Shown here: positions 9,042 through 17,136 of the stretch, piece after piece
Numbering within the stretch: the first letter of the stretch is position 1
Layout: each line of letters starts with the position of its first letter
NCBI GenBank assembly: GCA_944389185.1
Contig: CALXLL010000001.1
Location: forward strand, 29,014 to 93,013
Origin: an uncultured Alphaproteobacteria bacterium
GTDB taxonomy: Bacteria > Pseudomonadota > Alphaproteobacteria > Rs-D84
DNA: 64,000 nt
Direction: 5' to 3'
Notes under the pieces: model-generated
Databases searched by the model: none
Told to the model about the DNA's origin: nothing
The model's input: only the letters and a program-made list of their open reading frames with translations
Program-made: the position numbers and the translations under genes

Positions 9042-10064
9042 ATGCCAGCTGTTTCCGTAATAATACCTGTTTATAATGTAGAAAAGTATTTGCGTAGGTG
9101 TTTGGATAGTGTATTAAATCAGACCTTTACAGATTGGGAAGCAATATGCGTAAATGATGGCAGCCCAGATAATAGTTTAGACATCCTTAAAGAATATGCT
9201 AAAAAAGATTCAAGATTTAAAATCGTTGATAAAAAAAATGGTGGTTTATCGGATGCTAGAAACGCGGGTATGAAAATAGCAACTGGTGATTATATTTTAT
9301 ATTTAGATAGCGATGATTTTATCCATCCACAGACTGTGGAGATAACACATTATTTGGCTAAGAAAGATGGGGCAGATATCGTTTCTTTTACTTATGATAG
9401 AATATATAGACCGCAGTTAATGGTGCGCTATAAGCTTGGTTTAGATACGGATAACGTAATACCGACAAGAATAAAAAAGAAATACAATTTATCAAAAATC
9501 AAAACGTTGGTTACGGAAGACGTTTTTGAGTATGCAACAGAGAAAACTCATAATATGTTTAACCCGAAAAGAAAATGGTTAATAAAACATTGTCAGGTTT
9601 GGAAAAATCTTTATAAGAAAGACTTGATTAAAGACATACCTTTTATAAAAGGAATCTTGTTTGAAGACTTTCCTTGGTGGAGTGAAGTTATGTTGCGTAA
9701 TCCGAAAGTAACTATAGCTCCGTTACCGTTATATTTTTATATACCTAATTTTAAGGGAATTGTTTTATCTGCTAAACAGTTAAAGATTATGCAAAGCTTG
9801 GTTGAAGGTATTAAATATTCTTATAACTTATATAAAAATAATGCAAACGAATATCAAATGAAAAAATGGTCAGAAAACTTTCGTTGGTTTTTCGTTTATT
9901 GGGCATTTCGCAAGCTTAAATATTTAGATAATAATACAGATATTGAAATAGCTCGAAAGCTTTTGTTGGATTTAGAAAAAAATGGCGTTTTAGACAACCC
10001 ACCAACAAAACAAGCAAAAAAGCTTCGTTGCAATATTTGCAAGTTTATAAAAACTTGCAAATAA
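9042..10064 (+). CDS. Family 2 glycosyltransferase
   Basis: 340 residues. The N-terminal GT-A domain (about 1-110) is classic GT2: VSVIIPVYNVEKYLRRCLDS, CVNDGSPDNS, NGGLSDARNAG and the DXD-like LYLDSDDF. The C-terminal 200 residues are Lys- and aromatic-rich, as in enzymes adding sugars to lipopolysaccharide or capsule. AAGGAG lies eight bases before the start. The last twelve codons encode one arm set of a strong hairpin, so the terminator is built into the coding end. Confidence 0.88.
   Translation: MPAVSVIIPVYNVEKYLRRCLDSVLNQTFTDWEAICVNDGSPDNSLDILKEYAKKDSRFKIVDKKNGGLSDARNAGMKIATGDYILYLDSDDFIHPQTVEITHYLAKKDGADIVSFTYDRIYRPQLMVRYKLGLDTDNVIPTRIKKKYNLSKIKTLVTEDVFEYATEKTHNMFNPKRKWLIKHCQVWKNLYKKDLIKDIPFIKGILFEDFPWWSEVMLRNPKVTIAPLPLYFYIPNFKGIVLSAKQLKIMQSLVEGIKYSYNLYKNNANEYQMKKWSENFRWFFVYWAFRKLKYLDNNTDIEIARKLLLDLEKNGVLDNPPTKQAKKLRCNICKFIKTCK
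10035..10062. terminator. Bidirectional terminator embedded in the GT2 coding end
   Basis: Perfect 12-bp stem (10035-10046 with 10051-10062), loop ATAA, followed by ATTATTTTT on the plus strand. It sits between convergent GT2 and Stealth genes. The stem's 3' arm reaches the first base of the GT2 stop codon. Confidence 0.7.
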
Positions 10065-10069
10065 TAAAA

Positions 10070-11071
10070 TTATTTTTCAAACGGTGATTTTTCTGGAAAA
10101 CGCTTTTCCATATAGTTTGCATTGTTTTTTAAGATTTGTTCATCGGTATCTATCGAATCGTTTATGCAAAATATCGGTGCACGTTTAAGTGCTTTTGCAG
10201 CCGTTTTGGTGTCAGTGCAATATACGGGTGATTTTTTCGTTTGAAAGTAAAACATCGTATTGTATAAAAACGAAAGAATAGGGAACTTGGAATGTTTCAT
10301 TGCTCGGGCATGATAAAACTTTGCTTTCCCATGCACAAAATCATATAAGTTAAACATCCAACGCTGAATTTCATTATTTGTTCTGAATTTATTTCTTATT
10401 TGTTCGTCTATTTGCTTGTTAAATAAAGGATGGTTTCGACAGACTTCCCAAGATGATTTTATATAAGGGTCAATTCCATGCGAAGGACGGTATTTATAAA
10501 CGTTCTTTTTATATATGTCGCTTATCTTTTTTGCAGATAATATAAGCGTTTGAGTGTAAGCGTCTTCTTTTTCTAGCCAACGTCCGACATTTTTACTTTT
10601 CTGCTTCATGGAAGCATATAAAACTTTTGCACGACCTTTCTTATCATAAAAGAAATCTGGACTTAAAGGTCTGTTGAAAAAGAAATCATCATTCATAAGT
10701 AAAAAATGTTCTGAAAGTCCTTTTATATTAGGTATGCACATTTCTATAGCATTAGAATTAAAAGTTGGTAAAGCATCAGCTGGAAAAATATCTTCGTGCG
10801 GAATGATAGTAATTTTTGGGTGCTTGGCGTTTAACCATTTGGGAACCTGATTAAAACCAGTAATTATATAAATATGGTTTACCCAAGGTGCATATTTGGC
10901 AACACTTCGCAAAGAGTGTTTAAATTCTCCGTTGTCGCGCCAACGTGATTCGTCATACGCATATTCTGGGACGTTTTCAGCACCTTTAATTATCTTTTCC
11001 CATTTATTTTTTGTTGCCCGCCATTTTTTATCTGCGCTATCCACCCATAAATATACAATATCTATTTTCAT
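10070..11071 (-). CDS. Stealth-family sugar-phosphotransferase
   Basis: 333 residues. It begins with the Stealth CR1 motif (DIVYLWVDSADKKW) and carries CR2 (RDNGEFKHSLRSVAKYAPWVNHIYIITG ... LLMNDDFFFNRPL). A CR3-like His-rich segment (SHGIDPYIKSSWEV) follows. Stealth proteins transfer hexose-1-phosphate to build phosphodiester-linked surface glycans and are related to the eukaryotic GlcNAc-1-phosphotransferase. It is the first of several minus-strand polysaccharide genes and ends five bases from the convergent GT2. Confidence 0.85.
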   Translation of the reverse strand: MKIDIVYLWVDSADKKWRATKNKWEKIIKGAENVPEYAYDESRWRDNGEFKHSLRSVAKYAPWVNHIYIITGFNQVPKWLNAKHPKITIIPHEDIFPADALPTFNSNAIEMCIPNIKGLSEHFLLMNDDFFFNRPLSPDFFYDKKGRAKVLYASMKQKSKNVGRWLEKEDAYTQTLILSAKKISDIYKKNVYKYRPSHGIDPYIKSSWEVCRNHPLFNKQIDEQIRNKFRTNNEIQRWMFNLYDFVHGKAKFYHARAMKHSKFPILSFLYNTMFYFQTKKSPVYCTDTKTAAKALKRAPIFCINDSIDTDEQILKNNANYMEKRFPEKSPFEK

Positions 11072-11082
11072 ATTTTTCGCCT

Positions 11083-11526
11083 TTATATCATTCTTATTCC
11101 AAGTAAATAATATTTCTTTTTATTATCTAATTCAGAAACTTTTATTTTAAATAAAGATAAAACTTTTAATAATAAAAAGTCGTGCTTAATACCGTCATTA
11201 TATTCATATATTAAGCCACCAAGTATTTTTTTATATGTCATAAATTGTCTATATAAAATATTTTTTATTATTTTATTGGTTCTTTTATCTGTGTTGTTAA
11301 AATTATAATTTTCTGATATAAAAGGTTGACATAAATCAAATATTTCTTGTTTGTATTTATCTTTTTTTGCATAACTTTTTGCTATTTTTAACGAAGCGTC
11401 TGTGCTGCAATCATCAACACATATTATTTCTATGTCTTTATATGTTTGATCTATTAAAGATTTTAAGCATTTGTCTAAATATTGTTCTAAATTATATATT
11501 GGAACAATTATTGATATCTCTGCCAT
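11083..11526 (-). pseudogene. Shrunken family 2 glycosyltransferase, probable decayed remnant
   Basis: 147 residues. The first 55 are a normal GT2 start (ISIIVPIYNLEQYLDKCLKSL, CVDDCSTDASLKIAKSYAKKD). The expected NGGLSxARN and DXD segments are missing: the frame jumps from KKDKYKQEIFD into a hydrophobic/basic tail like the C-terminal part of such enzymes. An in-frame internal deletion of some 150 residues explains this best. Without the DXD the protein should not transfer sugar. The frame is still open and a start is present, so it may yet be expressed. Confidence 0.6.
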
Positions 11527-11529
11527 TTA

Positions 11530-12363
11530 TTATATTCCTGTTTTAATAAAACTTTCTGGTATTTCTGTTACCCATTTTAACCCAAACATTGCAGGTTTGT
11601 TTAAGTCGTATATAGGACGCACAAAGGTCTGCAAGATTCTTGCCAGCGTTTTAGACTTATTTTTTTTCTTTGATTCGCTGATTAAGTAGATTGTTTTGGC
11701 ACGCTTTTTTAAGTGCTTTTCCCAAGAAGGATTTCTATCCCCGATTTTGTTCTTTATCATTTCTAAATCTACGCTGCCAAAGTGTAATAAATAAAGGTTC
11801 TTGTCTATATGAAAGTTGTGACCTTTGACGCTATGAAAACCGCTGCCCCAAATTGCCGGTTTAAATAAAACAACAGGCTTTGTATACCTGGTTGATAATA
11901 AAGCATGCTTTCGTTGCTCTAAAAAAGGTTTGTTTGTGTCTAAACTTTTTTCTGTTTGTAAATCTTGCCCTATGTCCAGACCTAAACCAGATACAGATGT
12001 CCTATTTTTTATTCCAGATAGGTATTCTGGTAAACTTATGTTTAAAGCAGGGTCAATAACCAAAAATTCGTCACAATCACAACCTATGACGATATCATAG
12101 CCTTCGTTGAACAGTTTCTTTGCTAAATCTGATAAAAGCAGTATTCTTGTTTTGTCCCCTTTTTGAACTTGTTCTTCTTTATGCGGAAGTTTCGTTATAT
12201 TTGATTTACCGGCTTTTGATGGATTTTTTTGGTCTAATCCATCTAAATATATATACAGGTTTTCTTCACCAAGTAAACTACCATAATATTTTATCCAACG
12301 GTTTAAAAAAAACTCGTCATTTCTTGCCATTGTTATGGCTGCTATTTTTTTTTCTTTTTTCAT
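11530..12363 (-). CDS. Glycosyltransferase, GT2_4 type
   Basis: 277 residues. It opens with KIAAITMARNDEFFLNRWIKYYGSLLG, typical of the Glyco_tranf_2_4 group, in which the MxRNE/D motif replaces the usual GT2 start. The acidic metal site is DIVIGCDCDEFLVID. The middle has HSVKGHNFHIDKN, a basic/aromatic patch common in this group. A role in lipopolysaccharide or capsule side-chain assembly is likely, with unknown sugar. It overlaps the RgpF-like gene upstream by four bases (ATGA), so the two are co-translated. Confidence 0.75.
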   Translation of the reverse strand: MKKEKKIAAITMARNDEFFLNRWIKYYGSLLGEENLYIYLDGLDQKNPSKAGKSNITKLPHKEEQVQKGDKTRILLLSDLAKKLFNEGYDIVIGCDCDEFLVIDPALNISLPEYLSGIKNRTSVSGLGLDIGQDLQTEKSLDTNKPFLEQRKHALLSTRYTKPVVLFKPAIWGSGFHSVKGHNFHIDKNLYLLHFGSVDLEMIKNKIGDRNPSWEKHLKKRAKTIYLISESKKKNKSKTLARILQTFVRPIYDLNKPAMFGLKWVTEIPESFIKTGI

Positions 12364-13208
12364 ATTCCCTCTATAAAAAGCTTTATAAATAAACGGCGTA
12401 TACTTCTATATGCTATTTTAATAGGATTTTTTGTTAAAAGCCAGTATATATATTTTTCCCCATAAACACGTTTCGCATTTTGTAAAATAGCATACCTTAT
12501 TTCAGGTGATATACTTTTCATAACGTATAATACCTGTGTGCCAAGCGTCCCTTGCTTTGCATAAAAAGCGGTCTTTTTCATAAACGGTAACTTCTTTTTA
12601 TATAAGTATTTTATTCTATTATATATACCTCGGCCCTTAATAGTATATAAACAATAAAAGCTTAATTTATTTTTTATCAATTTGTCCGTAAAACCGTTTT
12701 CATATAATATACATATATAAGCTTTGTTTTCTTGTTTTGTTACAGATTTTATAAAATCGTCAAACCAATTAGATAAAAATACTTTCTGGGTCATTCCGAT
12801 AAACCATGATTGTATGTGCGGATGTTTTTTATGCGGATTATAAACCAGACCAAAAGCATCTTTTTTACTATTTTCCATCTTTTCTAAATATGGTTGTAAG
12901 TCGTATAACGGACCATATACAGAGTCGTTAACTAGATATAAATAATCGTAATTTTTTAATAAATCATGCTCTTTGGCATATAAATAAGCTCTTTTATAAG
13001 AACCGAAATCATATTCTTTATGACGATTTCCACTTGCAAATATAACGAAAGGTTTTACTTTATCCAGTTGCGTTTCGTCGCAATCGCTATCCATTACTAA
13101 AATAGCATCACCAAGCTTAGATAAAGACGATACCTGATGAATTAACGATTCGTCTATTATACCGTCCTTATCATAACCTGCTATTAGAAATAAGCGTTTA
13201 GGCTTCAA
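12360..13208 (-). CDS. RgpF-like (rhamnan synthesis F) glycosyltransferase
   Basis: 282 residues matching the rhamnan-synthesis-F pattern: LFLIAGYDKDGIID at the start, then EYDFGSYKRAYLYAKE, YDYLYLVNDSVYGPLYD and a Trp-rich segment around IQSWFIGMTQKVF. In RgpF the DFGSY and NDSxYGP motifs surround the nucleotide-sugar site. The C-terminus is strongly basic and could touch the membrane. The gene starts within the last eleven bases of typA, an unusual physical link between a housekeeping GTPase gene and a polysaccharide block. Confidence 0.72.
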   Translation of the reverse strand: MKPKRLFLIAGYDKDGIIDESLIHQVSSLSKLGDAILVMDSDCDETQLDKVKPFVIFASGNRHKEYDFGSYKRAYLYAKEHDLLKNYDYLYLVNDSVYGPLYDLQPYLEKMENSKKDAFGLVYNPHKKHPHIQSWFIGMTQKVFLSNWFDDFIKSVTKQENKAYICILYENGFTDKLIKNKLSFYCLYTIKGRGIYNRIKYLYKKKLPFMKKTAFYAKQGTLGTQVLYVMKSISPEIRYAILQNAKRVYGEKYIYWLLTKNPIKIAYRSIRRLFIKLFIEGI

Positions 13209-15030
13209 CGTTTTTCCTTGTCTTTTTTCTTATGTTACTATCAAGTTCCTTTTTGCGCAAACGAATCGTAGCAGGGGTGACTTCTACTAATTCATCGTCT
13301 TGAATATAAGATAAAGCTTCTTCCAAAGACATTTTACGTGGTGGTGCAAGGAATAGTTTTTCATCTGCCGTAACTGATCTGATATTTGTCAGCTCTTTAC
13401 CTTTTACAGGGTTTACTTCTAAGTCGTTTTCTTTGCTGTGTTCACCTATAATCATGCCAGAGTAAACTTCTGTTTGTGGACCTACAAACAGCGTTCCACG
13501 TGGTTGTAAGTTAAATAAAGCGTATGTTGCCGTAACCCCGTTTTCCATAGATACTAAAACACCTGGTCTATACTGTGATATAGGACCACGATACGCTTCA
13601 TAACCAGAAAATACTCGGTTCATAATACCAGTTCCGCGTGTGTCTGTTCTGAATTCAGATAAATAACCGATTAAACCGCGCGATGGTGCAGAAAATACGA
13701 TTCGCGTTTTCCCAGCACCGGAAGATTTCATCTCGGTTATAGTTGCTTTACGTTTTGTCATTTTTTCAATAACAACACCGCTATATTCATCGTCTACATC
13801 AATGACAACTTCTTCAATTGGTTCAAGCTTTTCACCGTTTGGACCTTCTTTCATTACAACGCGTGGGCGGCTGACGCTGAGTTCAAAGCCTTCGCGGCGC
13901 ATGGTTTCTATTAATATCCCAAGTTGTAATTCACCGCGCCCAGATACTTCGAATGCTTCGTTGTTTTCACTTTGCGTAACTTTCAAAGCAATGTTTGTTT
14001 CTGCTTCTTTGAATAATCTTTCACCAATCATTCTGGAAGTTAATTTCTTGCCGGATTTTCCTGCCAAAGGTGAAGTGTTAACAAAGAACGTCATCGTTAA
14101 AGTTGGTGGGTCAATAGGCATAGCTGGGATAGGTTCGATGACTTCAGGTGCACAAAGCGTATCTGCAACGGTTGCCTTTGAAAATCCCGCTATAACAACA
14201 ATGTCACCAGCAGAAGCAGAATCCAGTGATACTTTTTCAACACCACGGTGTTCTATGATTTTGGTTATTTTAGCGTTTTCAATAAATTCACCTTTCATAT
14301 TTATTGCTTTCACTGCTTGACCAACTTTTACGGTCCCTGATTCTATTTTACCCGTTAATATTCTGCCAACATAAGGGTCGGCTTCCAACGTAGTGGCAAG
14401 CATTTTAAATGGTGCGTCTATTTGGCATCTTGTCCCGTTACAATCCGGTGCAGGAACGTGATCGATGATTAATTGAAATAAAGGCGTTAAGTCTTTGTGT
14501 TCGTCTTTTAAATCACGGACTGCCCAACCGTCACGACCGACAGAATATAAATATGGAAAATCAAGTTGAGAATCTGTTGCACCAAGCTTATCAAATAAAT
14601 CAAAAGTTTCGTTTAAAACTTCTTCTGGACGGGCGTCAGCTCTATCTACCTTGTTTATGCATACGATGGGACGAAGCCCAAGTTTAAGTGCTTTTGATAG
14701 CACGAACTTCGTTTGTGGTAACGGACCTTCTGCTGCGTCAACCAGCAAAACAACACCGTCAACCATAGATAAAATACGTTCAACTTCACCGCCAAAATCT
14801 GCGTGCCCAGGTGTGTCTACTATGTTTATTTTATAACCGTTCCATAATATAGAAGTTGGTTTTGCGGAAATTGTGATGCCGCGTTCGCGTTCTATATCAC
14901 CGCTGTCCATAACCCTATCTTCAACTTTTTCATTTGCACGAAATGTTCCTGCTTGCTTTAACATATTATCAACCAAAGTCGTCTTACCGTGGTCAACATG
15001 AGCAATAATTGCAATATTGCGAATTTTCAT
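13198..15030 (-). CDS. typA: Ribosome-associated GTPase TypA/BipA
   Basis: 610 residues, normal for BipA. The translation-factor G domain is intact: AHVDHGKTT (about 11-19), RERGITI, DTPGHADFGGEVE and NKVDR. Domains II and III and the BipA-specific C-terminal domain follow (SAPSRGLIGYLSEFRTDTRGTG, HSKENDLEVNP). TypA assists 50S assembly and stress-related translation. The last eleven bases overlap the RgpF-like gene. It is divergent from the orphan gene at 15185. Confidence 0.97.
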   Translation of the reverse strand: MKIRNIAIIAHVDHGKTTLVDNMLKQAGTFRANEKVEDRVMDSGDIERERGITISAKPTSILWNGYKINIVDTPGHADFGGEVERILSMVDGVVLLVDAAEGPLPQTKFVLSKALKLGLRPIVCINKVDRADARPEEVLNETFDLFDKLGATDSQLDFPYLYSVGRDGWAVRDLKDEHKDLTPLFQLIIDHVPAPDCNGTRCQIDAPFKMLATTLEADPYVGRILTGKIESGTVKVGQAVKAINMKGEFIENAKITKIIEHRGVEKVSLDSASAGDIVVIAGFSKATVADTLCAPEVIEPIPAMPIDPPTLTMTFFVNTSPLAGKSGKKLTSRMIGERLFKEAETNIALKVTQSENNEAFEVSGRGELQLGILIETMRREGFELSVSRPRVVMKEGPNGEKLEPIEEVVIDVDDEYSGVVIEKMTKRKATITEMKSSGAGKTRIVFSAPSRGLIGYLSEFRTDTRGTGIMNRVFSGYEAYRGPISQYRPGVLVSMENGVTATYALFNLQPRGTLFVGPQTEVYSGMIIGEHSKENDLEVNPVKGKELTNIRSVTADEKLFLAPPRKMSLEEALSYIQDDELVEVTPATIRLRKKELDSNIRKKTRKNVEA

Positions 15031-15184
15031 ATTTTTTTACCCTTTACATTATATTTTTCACACATATAGGATATATCTTTTTTCTTGTTTTTCAACTTAT
15101 TAAGAAAAAAAGTTTACAAAAAACTTGATTTTTGTCAACTTTGGTTTATATTATATGTGTCATACTTATTAAAAGGATTAAAAT

Positions 15185-15598
15185 ATGGCTATAGATTATG
15201 ATTTAACTATTAAGAAAGCTTTTTCTGATTGCTTGGAATATTTGAACGCCTGTAAGCAAAAAACAAAAAGCTCTTATAGTTATAGTTGCTTGAACTGTAA
15301 TATACAGTCTTTAAAAAAGATTTCTTCTAACCCAAAGCAGTTCGTTAATATTCATAAAAGAGTTAAATATGCTCCGATTGTTTCTATTAATGAAATAAAC
15401 CCAAAATTTGACCAAACTTTAAATAACTTTTTGGATAAAATAGATTCTTATTATTCTGCCGAAGCAACCAAGCCAGAAGCAACAAAGGCTTTGGTAGATT
15501 CAATAGAATCTTTACACGTTGTTATAGATAAATGTAATTTAAAGACCTTATGGTTAGATTTAGTAAAGCCAAAAAGATTTCTTGTAAAAACAAGATAA
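15185..15598 (+). CDS. Hypothetical protein, orphan
   Basis: 137 residues that I do not recognise. It is soluble, Lys- and Ser-rich, mostly helical by eye, with five Cys including CLNC near residue 37, but without a clear zinc motif. AAAAGGA lies eight bases before the ATG. A promoter of the form TTGATT-N16-TATATT (15125-15152) is plausible. It has its own terminator, so it is a monocistronic gene between divergent typA and convergent serS. Confidence 0.65.
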   Translation: MAIDYDLTIKKAFSDCLEYLNACKQKTKSSYSYSCLNCNIQSLKKISSNPKQFVNIHKRVKYAPIVSINEINPKFDQTLNNFLDKIDSYYSAEATKPEATKALVDSIESLHVVIDKCNLKTLWLDLVKPKRFLVKTR

Positions 15599-15600
15599 AA

Positions 15601-15624
15601 AAACGGGGATTACCCCGTTTTTTT
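15601..15624. terminator. Bidirectional terminator between orphan gene and serS
   Basis: AAACGGGG-ATTA-CCCCGTTT stem followed by TTTT, with an A-run before it. Confidence 0.9.
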
Positions 15625-16903
15625 AATGTTTACCACCAATTTTAGTTCTGCCGCCCATCAATGCTTGCAGCTTTTTTGGAATATTTATAGAACCATCTGC
15701 ATTTTGATGATTTTCTATTATTGGGACCAAAGCACGCGGAACCGCTATGCCTGTATTATTAAGCGTTGCAACGTATTTTACTTCACCTGTTGCGTTTTCA
15801 CGATATCTGGTGTTTGTGCGTCTTGCTTGGAATTGACCTATGGACGAGCAACTGCCAAGTTCTTTATAGGCGTTTTCGCTTGGAACCCATGCTTCTACGT
15901 CATTCATCTTTATTTTGTTAAAGCCCATATCACCAGTAGAATTGGCAATAACCCTGTAAGGTAATTCAAAATCTTCCATTACTTCACACAAATTATTCAA
16001 AATTAATTCGTGCATAGCGTCAGAGTCTTCAGGTTTACAATATACATATTGTTCTACTTTATTAAATTGATGAAAACGTGCAAGACCACGAGTATCCCGA
16101 CCAGCCGCACCGGCTTCTTTGCGGAAACACGGTGAAAAACCGGCGTATTTAATAGGCAGGACATTTTCAGGTAATATTTCACCGCTATGAAGACTGTTTA
16201 ATATTATTTCCGCTGTTCCTGCAAGGCATCTGTCTGTTCCTTGTAAAATAAATACATCATTGTCCATTACAGATAAGTCAGACCCCATAAAGTGACCGGC
16301 GTTAAATATGGTTTGCGGTTTCGTTATTGCAGGGCATTCTATAAATGTAAAACCTTTGGATATAAGCTTTTGGATAACATAAGTTTCTATAGCTAGCTGT
16401 AATTCCGCGGCTTCACCGACCAAGCAATATGTTCTTGTCCCACATATTTGTGCTATCTTTTCAGGCATCCACCAATTATTCATATCCAATAAGTCCCACT
16501 GTGCACGTGGGGTAAAATCAAACTTTGGTGGTTTGCCAACTCTGCGAACTTCAACGTTTGCGCTGTCATCAGGACCAATTGGGGCTTCTGGGCTTGGTAT
16601 CTGAGGAACGCGATGTAACAAGTCATTTAATTTATCTTCTTTTTCTGCTAATTCGGCAAGCTCTTCTGCTATCTCTTCACCGATTTCTTTTGATTTTGCA
16701 ATAAGCGGTGCTTTGTCTGTCGCAGTAGGTATTTCTTTTGTTATTCTGTTCTTTTCTGCCGTTTTCGTTTGTGTAAGCGTTTTTAATTCGCGAACACGCA
16801 TATCAAGTGCAAGTATTTCATCAGTAAAATCTTCAAACCCCTTTACTTTACATGCGTTTTTTACAATTTCTGGGTTTTCACGAATAAATCTTATATCCAA
16901 CAT
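15623..16903 (-). CDS. serS: Seryl-tRNA synthetase
   Basis: 426 residues from the ATG at 16903 (MLDIRFIRENPE, the normal SerRS start) with AAAGGAAA nine bases upstream. An in-frame extension to 16975 is rejected because it reads through the regulatory leader. The N-terminal tRNA-binding coiled coil covers about 27-105. Class II motifs are present: motif 2 (PCFRKEAGAAGRDTRGLARFHQFNKVEQY) and motif 3 (NTGIAVPRALVPIIENHQ). The enzyme charges tRNA-Ser and tRNA-Sec. A short serine-rich leader ORF with its own promoter lies upstream on the same strand. Confidence 0.97.
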   Translation of the reverse strand: MLDIRFIRENPEIVKNACKVKGFEDFTDEILALDMRVRELKTLTQTKTAEKNRITKEIPTATDKAPLIAKSKEIGEEIAEELAELAEKEDKLNDLLHRVPQIPSPEAPIGPDDSANVEVRRVGKPPKFDFTPRAQWDLLDMNNWWMPEKIAQICGTRTYCLVGEAAELQLAIETYVIQKLISKGFTFIECPAITKPQTIFNAGHFMGSDLSVMDNDVFILQGTDRCLAGTAEIILNSLHSGEILPENVLPIKYAGFSPCFRKEAGAAGRDTRGLARFHQFNKVEQYVYCKPEDSDAMHELILNNLCEVMEDFELPYRVIANSTGDMGFNKIKMNDVEAWVPSENAYKELGSCSSIGQFQARRTNTRYRENATGEVKYVATLNNTGIAVPRALVPIIENHQNADGSINIPKKLQALMGGRTKIGGKH

Positions 16904-16964
16904 TTTTGTTTCCTTTGGAAGTATAGTTATATTTAAAGTTATTTTGTTTTTGTGACAACGAAAA

Positions 16965-17018
16965 TTATTCCCCAAAAGGGGATGATGATTTATTAAAAAA
17001 ACTTGTTTTTAACCACAT
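16965..17018 (-). CDS. Serine-rich leader peptide of serS (17 residues)
   Basis: ATG at 17018 opens MWLKTSFFNKSSSPFGE, ending in TAA at 16965. Three consecutive Ser codons (TCA TCA TCC) lie directly before CCT TTT GGG, and the last one forms the 5' foot of the leader hairpin. The ATG lies nine bases after a consensus -10 on this strand, so the transcript would start two or three bases before it and lack a Shine-Dalgarno site. The ORF is not in frame with serS and ends 61 bases before it. By analogy with classical leader peptides, scarcity of charged tRNA-Ser would stall the ribosome on the Ser run. Its translation is inferred, not shown. Confidence 0.72.
   Translation of the reverse strand: MWLKTSFFNKSSSPFGE
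16969..16982 (-). promoter_or_regulatory. serS leader hairpin
   Basis: UCCCC-UUUU-GGGGA stem-loop formed by the last Ser codon and the next four codons of the leader ORF. AAUAAUUUUC follows, a weak U-tract. The CCUUU of the 5' arm and loop is complementary to AAAGG in the serS ribosome-binding site. Confidence 0.65.
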
Positions 17019-17025
17019 GGTTAAA

Positions 17026-17054
17026 ATTATATATAAATTATATATAAAAATCAA
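17026..17054 (-). promoter_or_regulatory. serS leader promoter
   Basis: TTGATT (17049-17054), 17-base spacer, TATAAT (17026-17031) on the minus strand. The expected start is about 17019-17021, right next to the leader ATG. Confidence 0.72.
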
Positions 17055-17136
17055 ATATTTTACTGCTTATAAAAAGATTTGCGAAGCTTTGCTTATTATG
17101 TTATGCTGACCCAGAAAGGCATTTAGGAGATTTTAT

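Noticed and set aside
13802..14320. Long open frame of 172 codons on the plus strand inside typA
   Set aside because: Antisense to a perfectly conserved BipA; its composition follows from the typA codon pattern and it has no ribosome-binding site.
16904..16975. 24-codon N-terminal extension of SerRS
   Set aside because: SerRS normally starts MLDIRFIREN, a good ribosome-binding site precedes 16903, and the extension crosses the leader hairpin.
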